A stretch of 64,000 nucleotides of DNA from Flavobacteriales bacterium UBA6051 (GTDB lineage Bacteria; Bacteroidota; Bacteroidia; Flavobacteriales_D; Crocinitomicaceae), in the NCBI GenBank assembly GCA_002427735.1, contig DIYP01000003.1, forward strand, positions 141,031-205,030, written 5' to 3'. The translations under genes and the position numbers were made by a program. Below the pieces are notes generated by a model. That model was not told the origin of the DNA and did no database searches. It worked only from the letters and a program-made list of their open reading frames with translations. Shown here piece by piece: positions 51,285 through 60,419 of this stretch. Every line of letters begins with the position of its first letter. Position 1 is the first letter of the stretch.

Positions 51285-51308
51285 TAGGCTGTCCCTAAGG
51301 ATAGTCTA
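51285..51308 (+). other. Stem-loop in the leader of the PorE-like gene
   Basis: TAGGCTGTCC can pair with GGATAGTCTA (10 bp including two G-T pairs, 4-nt loop). It lies 28 nt before the ATG and lacks a T-run on the plus strand, so it is more likely a leader structure than a terminator. Confidence 0.35.
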
Positions 51309-51335
51309 AAAGTAAATATTGAAAAAGACCTTTTT

Positions 51336-53483
51336 ATGAAAATTAAAGTTGCCTTAACGACGATTTTACTGTGCTTTGCGACGATTGCGTCAGCTCAACC
51401 CAAGTATATGGTAAAAGCGGAACTTGCTTTTACAAGTCAGAACTACAGCGAAGCAGCTGAAAAGTGTTCGTATGCATACTCGAAAATCAATCGTAAAAAT
51501 AAAGCGAAGAAGGGAGATATGGCGTTTAAGACGGCAGAGTGTTACCGTTTAACAGAACGTTATAGAGATGCTAATGAGTGGTATGATAGAACTATCCTTC
51601 TTGATTATCAGGAGGAGTCACCGATCGTTTACTTATATAACGGTGACATGCTTCGAATGATGGGTGAATTCGAAAAGGCAATTGAGAATTATAACGAATA
51701 CTTAAAGCTTGTTCCGGATGATGACCGAGCGAAAGCTGGACTTCATTCATGTAAGGAGAATAAAAATTACATCATTGATAAAAGCAAGCATGTAATCGAG
51801 AATCAGGCGGTGATTAATGTGAAGGAGTTCGATATGGCGCCAATGATTGGTGATCGTAAGAAGTCTAAAATGTATTTTAGCTCAAGTAGAGATGGAAGTA
51901 CAGGGAAAGATAAAGATCCAAGAACTGGAGAAGGGTATATGGACCTTTGGGTTTCAGATATCGATAAGAAAGGAAACTGGACAGAGCCATATCTTGTAGT
52001 TGGTGAAAACATCAACACAATTGATAATGAAGGTACGGTATGTTTCGATTCTCGTTATAAGAAAATGTTCTTTACACGTTGTCCAAACCAAAAGAAAATG
52101 AATCTTGGTTGTGACATTTGGTGGTCTGACGCCAAGGGTAAAACGGAATGGAAAGAGCCTGTAAAGGTTGTTGGAATTAAGGCTCACGATAGTATTTCAG
52201 TTGGGCATCCGTGTACAATGGATGGTAAGTATCTGATATTCGCTTCTGATATGCCAGGAGGATATGGCGGAAGAGATTTGTGGTACACAACTTACGACCG
52301 AAAGTCAGAAACGTGGTCAATGCCTCAAAATATGGGGTCTGAGATCAATACGAAAGGCGATGAATTGTTCCCTACGTTCGGATTGAACGGAGATTTGTTC
52401 TATGCGTCGAACGGTCTTCCCGGAATGGGAGGATTAGACATCTTTAGAGCGGCTAGAGTTGGAGAAGAGAACAAATGGGAAAACCCTTCAAACCTTGGTG
52501 CTCCAATTAATAGTATCAATAACGACTATGCATTGGTAGAGCTAGAAGTGAAGAATGGAAACTTCGATATCATGCAGAAAGGATACTTTACTTCTGAGCG
52601 CAAAACTGCTTCGGGAACAGAGTATGTGCCAGATATCTATTCATATGAGTTGCCTCCAAATGTTTTTGATTTGAAAGTAGTTGTTAGTGACGCTGAAGAC
52701 AAGAACCAAAAGCTGGAGGATGTAAAAGTGGTTGTTTCTGCAACGGATGGAAGCACTTGGGAAGGTTATACAGACGAAAGTGGTGCTGTATTCTGGGATA
52801 AGAAACCTGCAGGTGATCGTTACATCAATGAAGAGGTTGAATATAAGATCAATATTTCGAAGGAAGGATACCATGAGGATACAAAAGGTTCTTCGATTTC
52901 AACAGTAGGGTTGCCTTACAGTCAGAAGTTCGTTATTGATATGACTCTACTTCCGAAGAAGCCAATTCGTCTTCCTGAGGTACGTTACCCATTGAACAAG
53001 TGGACATTGTTAGTTGATTCAACAATCAACTCTCAGGATTCGTTACAGTTCGTATTTGACCTGCTAGAAGAGCATGAAGGATTAGTATTGGAGTTGAGTT
53101 CACACACGGATTCACGTGGTAGTAACAGAGCCAACCAAAAGCTTTCTGAAAATCGTGCGAAAGCTTGTTACAAGTACCTCGTAGAAGAAAGAGGTGTTGA
53201 TCCAAGACGAATTATTCCAGTTGGAAAAGGAGAAAACGAACCAAGAACAGTTTGGTTGGTTAATGATAAATACTCTACTAAACAACCGTCAAATATGGAT
53301 GGGGTTGAAGAGATTAAATTAACGGAGGCGTACATTAATAAGTATAGACGTGACCGTAAGAAGTTTGAAATGCTTCATCAGTTGAATAGACGTACGGAAG
53401 GTGCTGTAGTAACATTGGATTTTGATCCAGAGACAGCTCCGGAAGCTGATCCTAAACTATTGGAATACGTTAAGTATCCATAA
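51336..53483 (+). CDS. PorE-like TPR/PD40/OmpA-family protein
   Basis: This 715-residue protein has a signal peptide (ending TIASAQ), an N-terminal TPR segment (about 25-140; YSEAAEKCSYAYSKI, FEKAIENYNEYLKLVP), a PD40/WD40-like propeller (about 160-450; KMYFSSSRDGSTG, YLIFASDMPGGYGGRDLWY, DLFYASNGLPGMGGLDIF), a carboxypeptidase-regulatory-like domain (about 455-535) and a C-terminal OmpA-like peptidoglycan-binding domain (about 550-700; ELSSHTDSRGSNRANQKLSENRAKA). This order matches PorE of the type IX secretion system, which links the trans-envelope complex to peptidoglycan. Its presence fits the five T9SS cargo proteins in the window. Confidence 0.88.
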   Translation: MKIKVALTTILLCFATIASAQPKYMVKAELAFTSQNYSEAAEKCSYAYSKINRKNKAKKGDMAFKTAECYRLTERYRDANEWYDRTILLDYQEESPIVYLYNGDMLRMMGEFEKAIENYNEYLKLVPDDDRAKAGLHSCKENKNYIIDKSKHVIENQAVINVKEFDMAPMIGDRKKSKMYFSSSRDGSTGKDKDPRTGEGYMDLWVSDIDKKGNWTEPYLVVGENINTIDNEGTVCFDSRYKKMFFTRCPNQKKMNLGCDIWWSDAKGKTEWKEPVKVVGIKAHDSISVGHPCTMDGKYLIFASDMPGGYGGRDLWYTTYDRKSETWSMPQNMGSEINTKGDELFPTFGLNGDLFYASNGLPGMGGLDIFRAARVGEENKWENPSNLGAPINSINNDYALVELEVKNGNFDIMQKGYFTSERKTASGTEYVPDIYSYELPPNVFDLKVVVSDAEDKNQKLEDVKVVVSATDGSTWEGYTDESGAVFWDKKPAGDRYINEEVEYKINISKEGYHEDTKGSSISTVGLPYSQKFVIDMTLLPKKPIRLPEVRYPLNKWTLLVDSTINSQDSLQFVFDLLEEHEGLVLELSSHTDSRGSNRANQKLSENRAKACYKYLVEERGVDPRRIIPVGKGENEPRTVWLVNDKYSTKQPSNMDGVEEIKLTEAYINKYRRDRKKFEMLHQLNRRTEGAVVTLDFDPETAPEADPKLLEYVKYP

Positions 53484-53504
53484 ATAGGATAGAATAGATT
53501 GTTG

Positions 53505-53533
53505 AAAGGCGCTCATTTCGAGCGCCTTTTTTT
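53505..53533 (+). terminator. Intrinsic terminator after the PorE-like gene
   Basis: A perfect 10-bp stem AAAGGCGCTC/GAGCGCCTTT with a 5-nt loop is followed by a T-run. Confidence 0.92.
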
Positions 53534-53579
53534 GTATCTTAAATAGTGTTTCTGAACATAACTAATCAACTATTCATTA

Positions 53580-54761
53580 ATGATAGAAGCATATTTACAG
53601 TCTATTTGGGCGCAGAAGCGCATACCATTTAATCGTCTCCGGTTAACAGATGGAAGGGAAATAATCGTTCATCATCCTGGGGTTCACAATGAGCAATTGA
53701 GTGGACCTGATTTTTTTCTCGGTGGAGTCACTATTGATAACATTCGCCTTCATGGAAGTATTGAAATCCATGTAAAGTCTTCAGACTGGATCAAGCATGG
53801 TCATCATAAAGACCCAGCGTACAACAATGTAATTCTCCATGTCGTTTATTCACATGATCAGGAAATAATTCAAAATGGACATATGTTACCTACGTTGGAA
53901 CTGAAAAATCTTATTGATGAAGCGCATTTTGAAAGTTACCTTATGAAGCGTTATAGACGCAAAGAGTTCCCTTGTGAAAAACTTCTTGATGCAATTGATC
54001 CCATATTTATGGAGAGAATGAAGCATCGGGCTTTGATTCAGAAACTGTCGGTGAAGCTCTCCATATTGCAGGAGGTTGGAAGCTTTTCAGATGGAGCGTT
54101 GTTATATCATTTAGTTTCATCTGCTTTTGGTACTCAGATCAATAAAGAAGGTTTTATTGACCTTTGCGAGCGTGTCCCATTATCAGTCCTGAAGTCGTTA
54201 AACGTCAGTCAGCGATATCGTTTGTTAATGCTGGAAAGTGGTATTTATAAATTGGATGAGTCAGAGATGAGTGCGAAAAGCTATTGGCACTACAAAGGTA
54301 CGCGCCCGGCAAACTTTCCAACAATTCGAGTTCAACAGTTTGCTTTTTTTACAGCCTATTTTGATTTTGATACATTTTTAGAGAAAGCTTCTACATTAGA
54401 ACTGGAAATTAAGCAGTACTTTTTTTCAGTAATTGATGAACTTTGGTCAAGACATGGTGCTGGTGTACCTAAACTCTCAGGAACCTTTAAAGACTTATTA
54501 TTGATCAATGCTGTTGTACCATTTATTTGGTGGAAAGGAAATAAGCTGGAAAATGAGGCTATTCAAGAAACAGCCTTGAGTCTTTTAGAGGGTATTTCTG
54601 GAGAAAAGAACAGCGTAATCCAGAAATGGAGTAAAATTGGAATTAATGCCAAAACTGCTTACGATTCACAAGCACTATTGGCGCTTCACAGGTACTATTG
54701 CTGTCGTAAAAAATGCCTATCTTGCGAGGTAGGAAATAAGCTATTGAATCGTTCAGAATGA
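53580..54761 (+). CDS. DUF2851 family protein
   Basis: This 393-residue protein has the DUF2851 opening (FLQSIWAQ-like text, LTDGREIIVHHPGVHNEQLSGPDF, GSIEIHVKSSDWIKHGHHKD, YNNVILHVVY) and a C-terminal cluster of cysteines (YYCCRKKCLSCEVG) that could bind zinc. The HVK...H...HD pattern hints at a nuclease-like or metal site, but no activity is known. Its stop overlaps the next ATG (ATGA, 54758-54761). Confidence 0.9.
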   Translation: MIEAYLQSIWAQKRIPFNRLRLTDGREIIVHHPGVHNEQLSGPDFFLGGVTIDNIRLHGSIEIHVKSSDWIKHGHHKDPAYNNVILHVVYSHDQEIIQNGHMLPTLELKNLIDEAHFESYLMKRYRRKEFPCEKLLDAIDPIFMERMKHRALIQKLSVKLSILQEVGSFSDGALLYHLVSSAFGTQINKEGFIDLCERVPLSVLKSLNVSQRYRLLMLESGIYKLDESEMSAKSYWHYKGTRPANFPTIRVQQFAFFTAYFDFDTFLEKASTLELEIKQYFFSVIDELWSRHGAGVPKLSGTFKDLLLINAVVPFIWWKGNKLENEAIQETALSLLEGISGEKNSVIQKWSKIGINAKTAYDSQALLALHRYYCCRKKCLSCEVGNKLLNRSE

Positions 54762-54988
54762 TACAGAAGATCGTTTTCTTTTTCGAGATGAGATCCTTTG
54801 GGGTTTGCGGTTGGTGGGCCCGAAAATTAGGAATTAGTAGTTCAAAAGTAAGATTAGGTTTTATTTACTCTTCTTTCATTGCTTTAGGATCGCCTTTACT
54901 CATTTATCTCATCATGGCATGGATTCTTGAGCATAAGCACTATTTCAAGTTAGAACGTAAGAAGCGAAATACTATTTGGGAACTCTAG
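54758..54988 (+). CDS. PspC-domain membrane protein
   Basis: This 76-residue protein carries one PspC domain: FGVCGWWARKLGISSSKVRL followed by the helix YSSFIALGSPLLIYLIMAWIL. PspC proteins are small membrane stress proteins. It is translationally coupled to the DUF2851 gene and lies 3 nt before the K+ channel gene, so membrane-potential or stress links are possible. Confidence 0.85.
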   Translation: MIQKIVFFFEMRSFGVCGWWARKLGISSSKVRLGFIYSSFIALGSPLLIYLIMAWILEHKHYFKLERKKRNTIWEL

Positions 54989-54991
54989 CCT

Positions 54992-56017
54992 ATGTTGTTC
55001 AATTACCGTTTATTTTCACGCGTTTATTACTTCCTCATTCTTCTTGCGCTTATCACAGCTGGTGGTACGATTGGTTTTATGATAATAGAAGAGTGGAGCC
55101 TAGTGGACTCATTTTATATGACCATTATTACTATCTCTACGGTTGGTTTTGGCGAAGTAAACGATCTGACGATATATGGAAAACTCTTTACCGCCTTTTT
55201 AATTATATCCAGTTTTGGAACATTTGCATATGCTATCACATCAATTACTACTTACCTTGTTGGAGGTGAATACCGACAATATTTTAAAGAATACAAGACT
55301 ATGAAAGAAGTGAAAAAAATGGAAGATCACGTGGTTATTTGTGGCTTTGGAAGAGTTGGGAAACAGGTTGCAGAAGATTTAAGTGCTCATGGTGATGAAT
55401 TCATTGTGATAGAAAAGAACGATGAAATCGTGGCGGTTGAAAAAGAGCATGAAGGCTTTTTATTTCTCCACGGTGATAGTACGAATGACGATGTGTTAAA
55501 GAGTGCAGGCATCGAAAGTGCTCGTGCAGTTATAACATGTCTTCCGAAAGATGCTGATAATACTTATGTCGTTCTCGCTGCAAGGGAGTTTAAAAAAGAT
55601 ATTCTGATTGTCAGCAGGGCTTCCACAACTTCTGCAGTCTCAAAGTTAAGAATGGCGGGAGCAAATAATATTATCATGCCCGATTCACTTGGAGGCTCTC
55701 ACATGGCTTCCTTAATTGCGAACCCGGATGTAATGGAGTTTTTGGATATTATCCGAATGCAAGGGTATAAAGGAGCCAATATTGAATCAATTTCATATAG
55801 TGAACTCCCACAACATCTCCAGGGCAAGACGATCGCGGAGTTGGATGCTGAAAAAATCTCTGGTGTTTCCATTATCGGATACAGATCTCCAGATGGTCAG
55901 TACCATATCAACCCAGATCGAGGAATAGTGGTGGAACCCAATTCACGTTTATTTGTTTTGGGGAGCACAGATCAAATAAAGAAAATTGTAGAACACTTTC
56001 ATCTTTCACATAAATGA
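54992..56017 (+). CDS. Two-helix potassium channel with RCK (TrkA-N/TrkA-C) domains
   Basis: This 341-residue protein has two transmembrane helices flanking a pore loop with the filter TVGFGE (residues 50-55; usual TVGYGD), then an RCK domain (VVICGFGRVGKQVAEDL, 115-240) that binds nucleotide or ligand, and a TrkA-C domain (about 260-340). It is an MthK-type ligand-gated channel. The Y-to-F and D-to-E filter changes are seen in other bacterial channels and should keep K+ selectivity. Its stop overlaps the next ATG (ATGA). Confidence 0.92.
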   Translation: MLFNYRLFSRVYYFLILLALITAGGTIGFMIIEEWSLVDSFYMTIITISTVGFGEVNDLTIYGKLFTAFLIISSFGTFAYAITSITTYLVGGEYRQYFKEYKTMKEVKKMEDHVVICGFGRVGKQVAEDLSAHGDEFIVIEKNDEIVAVEKEHEGFLFLHGDSTNDDVLKSAGIESARAVITCLPKDADNTYVVLAAREFKKDILIVSRASTTSAVSKLRMAGANNIIMPDSLGGSHMASLIANPDVMEFLDIIRMQGYKGANIESISYSELPQHLQGKTIAELDAEKISGVSIIGYRSPDGQYHINPDRGIVVEPNSRLFVLGSTDQIKKIVEHFHLSHK

Positions 56018-56898
56018 AAATCTTAATTACCGGCGCTAATGGTTTACTCGGACAAAAGCTAATTGAGTATTGTAAGACGAATGGGATTGATTATTTAGCT
56101 ACTTCAAAAGGAGAGAATCGAAATCCAGATTGCCCGGATGCGTATTATGTATCGCTTGATATAACTCAACCCGTAGAAATCGATACTGTTTTTGTTCAAT
56201 TTGGCCCAACGCACATTATTCATACTGCGGCCATTACTAATGTCGATTACTGTGAGTTGAACCCAGAAGAATGCAAATTAGTGAATGTTGATGCAACTCG
56301 TTATTTAATTGAAGGCGCGAATAAAGTAAGAGCACATTTTCAATTTGTTTCAACAGACTTCGTATTTGATGGCCAAAAAGGTAATTATTCTGAAGAAGAC
56401 GAAGTTGGTCCACTAAGTGTTTATGCAACATCAAAGGTGGACGGAGAGAAATTGGTTCGTTCGTTATGTGAAGTGAGTTGGTCTATTGTTCGAACGATCA
56501 TAGTATACGGTAAAGGGAATAACTTATCGAGATCCAATCTCATTGTTTGGGCGAAAGGTGCGCTTGAGAAAGGAGAGGAGATTAGTATTATTGATGATCA
56601 ATTCAGAGCTCCTACATTTGCATCTGATCTGGCTGCGGGTTGTATGGGGGTGATCGAAAACAACGAAAACGGAGTTTTTCATATCTCTGGTCCCACAACA
56701 TATTCTATATATGAAATAGTTCAGCGTATTGCTGATTACTATGAATATGACATGTCCAAAGTGAACCGCATATCCAGTGATACGTTGAACCAACCAGCCA
56801 AACGACCACCAAGAACAGGCTTTGATTTAAGTAAGGCATACAAACGAATTAATTATCGCCCAAGAACGTTGGAGGAAACCTTTGATTTGATCTTCTAG
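56014..56898 (+). CDS. RmlD-like SDR oxidoreductase
   Basis: This 294-residue protein has the NAD(P)-binding motif ITGANGLLGQKLIEY, the RmlD-type text HIIHTAAITNVDYCE and VSTDFVFDGQKGNY, and the catalytic YATSKVDGEKLV. It resembles dTDP-4-dehydrorhamnose reductase (RfbD/RmlD), which would complement rfbB at 41754, but it sits in a potassium-channel operon and could reduce another sugar nucleotide. Confidence 0.85.
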   Translation: MKILITGANGLLGQKLIEYCKTNGIDYLATSKGENRNPDCPDAYYVSLDITQPVEIDTVFVQFGPTHIIHTAAITNVDYCELNPEECKLVNVDATRYLIEGANKVRAHFQFVSTDFVFDGQKGNYSEEDEVGPLSVYATSKVDGEKLVRSLCEVSWSIVRTIIVYGKGNNLSRSNLIVWAKGALEKGEEISIIDDQFRAPTFASDLAAGCMGVIENNENGVFHISGPTTYSIYEIVQRIADYYEYDMSKVNRISSDTLNQPAKRPPRTGFDLSKAYKRINYRPRTLEETFDLIF

Positions 56899-56965
56899 CG
56901 AACCTTTTTGGAAACAACGCGTATAGACTTTTTACGTAACGTGTTGTTTATCAAAATAAAACGCT

Positions 56966-57859
56966 ATGAAAAAGATCTTGTTTATTCTGTTTTCTTGCTA
57001 CAGCTTTTCGGCTATGGCAATGGATACAGTTACAGTCAATACAGTAGAGCAACTATTAGATTCGATTCAATCAAATCGACTTATTTTAGTAGAGCCCGGC
57101 ATCTACGATCTATCTGAATCATTACATTTTTCTCAACTAAACAAGAGCGAAAGTCTATTGGATGAGCCTCTTGGTCCAAATACCTTCTATACGTCTGACG
57201 TCGGAGTTATCGTAAATCAAGTGAAGAATATGACGATCAGTGGACTTGGCGAAACGATGGAGCTCAGTCAGTTCATTACTGGGTTGGAAAGCGACAATGT
57301 GCTCTCGTTTTCGGGATGCTCTAATATTAAGTTGGTTAATTTGACCCTTCAATACGATCCAACGAAGAGTGGAAATAGGAAAGGGGGGGCGTTATACTTG
57401 AATCAATGTAGCAATATAAAGGCAGAGAACGTCAAGATGGCTCGCGGCGAAGTTGGACTTAGCATCGTAAGATCAAAAGGAATTGAGATAAATCAAGGAC
57501 TCATTACTGAATGCTCTTCCGGGACGGTTTGGTTAATCGAAAGTTGGAGTGTTAAAGTATTAGAAAGCACGATTGAAGGAAACAGAGCGTGCGCATCTAT
57601 GTGGAAAATGGTACGATGCACTGATGTAAAGATCAGAGGCAATACTTTTCTAAATAACCGCAAGAAAGAAAGTCGTAAGTGCGCCAATGGAAAAATGTTT
57701 GCAGTGTCGCGATGTGAGATACTGGTGATCAAAGGAAATACCATCAAGGGGAATGACTTTCAATACTTAGGAGATTCTGAAACTGTGCGGAAGATTCAAT
57801 CGGATAACTTCATGAAACGAAATAAGTTCGTAGCGATGATTGCACCGCTAAAAAAGTAA
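56966..57859 (+). CDS. Exported right-handed beta-helix protein
   Basis: This 297-residue protein has a signal peptide (ending SAMAM) and a chain of parallel beta-helix coils with the repeat I/V-x-N-x-x-I/V (VNQVKNMTISGLG, SNIKLVNLTLQ, SNIKAENVKMARGEVG, WSVKVLESTIEGN, TDVKIRGNTFLNN, EILVIKGNTIKGN). This resembles pectin-lyase-like and CASH domains; no catalytic Asp or Arg cluster is obvious. No T9SS signal is present, so it is probably periplasmic. Confidence 0.8.
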   Translation: MKKILFILFSCYSFSAMAMDTVTVNTVEQLLDSIQSNRLILVEPGIYDLSESLHFSQLNKSESLLDEPLGPNTFYTSDVGVIVNQVKNMTISGLGETMELSQFITGLESDNVLSFSGCSNIKLVNLTLQYDPTKSGNRKGGALYLNQCSNIKAENVKMARGEVGLSIVRSKGIEINQGLITECSSGTVWLIESWSVKVLESTIEGNRACASMWKMVRCTDVKIRGNTFLNNRKKESRKCANGKMFAVSRCEILVIKGNTIKGNDFQYLGDSETVRKIQSDNFMKRNKFVAMIAPLKK

Positions 57860-57915
57860 GCATAAATCATTGTTCTCACTGTATATCAAGGCTATAGGAG
57901 CAACTGATTTATTGT

Positions 57916-57923
57916 TATATTTG
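57916..57923 (+). promoter_or_regulatory. -7 box for the alanine symporter gene
   Basis: TATATTTG is an exact TAnnTTTG, 38 nt upstream of the ATG at 57962. No -33 motif stands out. Confidence 0.5.
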
Positions 57924-57961
57924 TTCCACTCAGAAAATGAGCTAACCATAAAAGAAAGTAC

Positions 57962-59563
57962 ATGAGATTTTTACTTGGAACAATTGCGGTACTGCTGCCA
58001 TTTTTAAATTTTGCAGCCGAAAAAGGATTAGATCAAATCATTGATGAAAAGTTTGGTAACTATACTGGGTGGTTCGTAGAAGGTATCTTCTACGCGATTC
58101 CTTTTACCGATTCCATAAGTGTTCCTTGGGTATTGATCGTTTTGTTGTTCGGAGCTCTTTTCTTTACGCTCTACTTTAAGGTAATTAATATTACTGGATT
58201 TGGAACCGCGATTAACATTGTTCGTGGGAAGTATGATGAAATTGAGTCAGGTGGAGATGATCATGTTGAATCTTCGGATACAGTCCACACTGTAGATGGT
58301 GATAATCCAGATACAATACGCGTAGAGAAGGATGCCGATCACCACGGTGAGGTATCGCACTTTCAGGCGCTTACGGCTGCTTTATCAGCGACTGTTGGTT
58401 TAGGAAATATTGCGGGAGTTGCTGTGGCGATCTCAATTGGTGGACCTGGAGCAACGTTTTGGATGATTGTGGCAGGCCTTATTGGAATGGCTTCAAAGTT
58501 TACAGAATGTACGCTTGGGGTTCGTTATCGGGAAATTGATGAAAACGGTCGTGTTTATGGAGGTCCAATGTATTATTTAAGTAAAGGACTGCGTGAAAAA
58601 GGCCTGGCTGGACTTGGGAAAGTTTTAGCCGTGCTTTTTGCCATAATGTGTATCGGAGGATCTTTTGGTGGAGGTAACATGTTTCAATCGAACCAAGCGT
58701 TTGCGATGCTAGAGTCATACACTGGTGGAGCGGAAGGGCCGCTTGGAGGTTATGGGTTAGTTTTCGGAATCATCATGGCCGTATTAGTCGGAATAGTGAT
58801 TATTGGTGGGATTAAGAAAATTGCGAACGTAACAGATAAGATTGTGCCGTTTATGGTGGCTATTTATGTGATTGCAGTAATTGTTGTGTTGGTAATGAAT
58901 GCAGGAGAAATACCAAGAGCTTTCGGAGAAATCTTTGGTGGAGCATTTACAGGGTTAGGAATTGCCGGCGGTGTGTTTGGGGTATTGATTCAAGGTTTTA
59001 GACGTGCAGCATTTTCAAATGAAGCGGGCATTGGATCGGCATCTATTGCCCATTCAGCCGTAAAGACGAAGTACGCAGCGAGTGAAGGTTTAGTAGCGCT
59101 TTTAGAGCCTTTTATTGACACAGTGGTTGTTTGTACGATGACAGCTCTTGTTTTGGTAATTAGCAACGGCGACGGTTCTATCATGACGTATGGTCAAGAA
59201 GTGACAGAAGGGGTTGAAGTTACTTCAAAAGCTTTCGCATCAAGTATTTCATGGTTCCCTTTCGTATTAACGATTGCAGTTATTTTATTTGCCTTTTCTA
59301 CAATGATTTCCTGGTCTTATTATGGTTATCAGGCGTGGACGTATCTGTTCGGAAGATCAAAAAGTATGGAGTATTTGTACAAGGGTTTATTCTGCGTATT
59401 CGTTATCATCGGTGCTGCTATTCAGCTTGGATCTGTTATCAATTTCTCAGACGCAATGATATTCGCAATGCTTGTACCTAACATGATCGGATTATTCTTG
59501 CTTGCACCAAAAGCAAAAGAAGAATTGAAGAAGTTCAAGACGGCAATAAAAGGAGTTTCGTAA
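57962..59563 (+). CDS. Sodium:alanine symporter, AGCS family
   Basis: This 533-residue transporter has the AGCS signatures TAALSATVGLGNIAGVAVAIS, GMASKFTECTLGVRYRE, GGPMYYLSKGL and GFRRAAFSNEAGIGSASIAHS. It imports alanine or glycine with Na+. An N-terminal signal-like helix and an insert rich in Asp, Glu and His (about residues 90-135) between helix 2 and the core exceed the usual 450-480 residues. Confidence 0.94.
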   Translation: MRFLLGTIAVLLPFLNFAAEKGLDQIIDEKFGNYTGWFVEGIFYAIPFTDSISVPWVLIVLLFGALFFTLYFKVINITGFGTAINIVRGKYDEIESGGDDHVESSDTVHTVDGDNPDTIRVEKDADHHGEVSHFQALTAALSATVGLGNIAGVAVAISIGGPGATFWMIVAGLIGMASKFTECTLGVRYREIDENGRVYGGPMYYLSKGLREKGLAGLGKVLAVLFAIMCIGGSFGGGNMFQSNQAFAMLESYTGGAEGPLGGYGLVFGIIMAVLVGIVIIGGIKKIANVTDKIVPFMVAIYVIAVIVVLVMNAGEIPRAFGEIFGGAFTGLGIAGGVFGVLIQGFRRAAFSNEAGIGSASIAHSAVKTKYAASEGLVALLEPFIDTVVVCTMTALVLVISNGDGSIMTYGQEVTEGVEVTSKAFASSISWFPFVLTIAVILFAFSTMISWSYYGYQAWTYLFGRSKSMEYLYKGLFCVFVIIGAAIQLGSVINFSDAMIFAMLVPNMIGLFLLAPKAKEELKKFKTAIKGVS

Positions 59564-59576
59564 TTATTACCTCCAA

Positions 59577-60419
59577 ATGTCGCTCTCGAAAAGAAATAGA
59601 AGAGGTCTAATTTGGTTACTTCTTATTGCTTTAATAGTTGCGTATACCCCTAGAATTTTAACATTTGTTTTTGCCGCTGACGCGCCGGTTATCTCACATC
59701 ATGAACTACTAGAGATTCATGATGAGTTCATAGAGGCCGAGCACCAAGAGCAAGATGAGCGAAAAAGAGGTAGGGCGAATCGGTTTAACATTCCTCAAGA
59801 ACGATTTGATCCGAATACATATTTCATTGAAGATTGGGTGAAGTTAGGATTGTCTGAAAAACAGGCTGAAGTAGTCGTGAATTTTGCAAAACGAGGACTT
59901 CGTTCCAATGACGACTTGAAAAGGATTTTTGTCTTTCCGAATGAACTTTTTGATTTGGTGAAGGATTCTACCGTTTATCCTGAACAGGAAATAGAGTTAA
60001 GAGAGGAGGTTCAACGAGTGATTCAATTGGTGGATTTGAATATAGGAACGCCAGAAGAGTTTGAAAGTCTACCAGGAATAGGACCGTTTTATGCAAAGTT
60101 GATCATTGAACAGCGAGAAAAGTTAGGAGGATTCTATGATAAAAACCAGCTCTTAGAATTGTATAAGTTTGATAAAGAACGTTTGGCGAAAATAGATTCT
60201 CTGATTTTTATTGGTAATACTCTACTGAGAAAGATTGACCTTAACCACGCAGATATAAATGCGCTCAAAGCGCATCCCTATATTGATTACTCCATTGCCA
60301 ATTCTATTGTCAAAATGAGAGCGCAGCAACCGTTTGAAAGGATTGAGGATATTCGTCGATCTAAATTGATTGATGAGAATCTTTTCCTTAAGTTAAAACC
60401 CTATTTAATAGTAAAATGA
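59577..60419 (+). CDS. Membrane-anchored helix-hairpin-helix (ComEA-like) protein
   Basis: This 280-residue protein has one N-terminal transmembrane helix (about 9-30), a charged linker, and three HhH-type segments in tandem (about 85-120, 150-205 and 210-280; VDLNIGTPEEFESLPGIGPFYAKLIIEQ, IDLNHADINALKAHPYI). HhH repeats bind DNA backbone. It may act in DNA uptake like ComEA; it could also have a structural role. Its stop overlaps the apt ATG (ATGA, 60416-60419). Confidence 0.85.
   Translation: MSLSKRNRRGLIWLLLIALIVAYTPRILTFVFAADAPVISHHELLEIHDEFIEAEHQEQDERKRGRANRFNIPQERFDPNTYFIEDWVKLGLSEKQAEVVVNFAKRGLRSNDDLKRIFVFPNELFDLVKDSTVYPEQEIELREEVQRVIQLVDLNIGTPEEFESLPGIGPFYAKLIIEQREKLGGFYDKNQLLELYKFDKERLAKIDSLIFIGNTLLRKIDLNHADINALKAHPYIDYSIANSIVKMRAQQPFERIEDIRRSKLIDENLFLKLKPYLIVK

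Noticed and set aside
51285..51308. Riboswitch in the PorE-like leader
   Set aside because: Only one short stem-loop is present, with no conserved riboswitch core.
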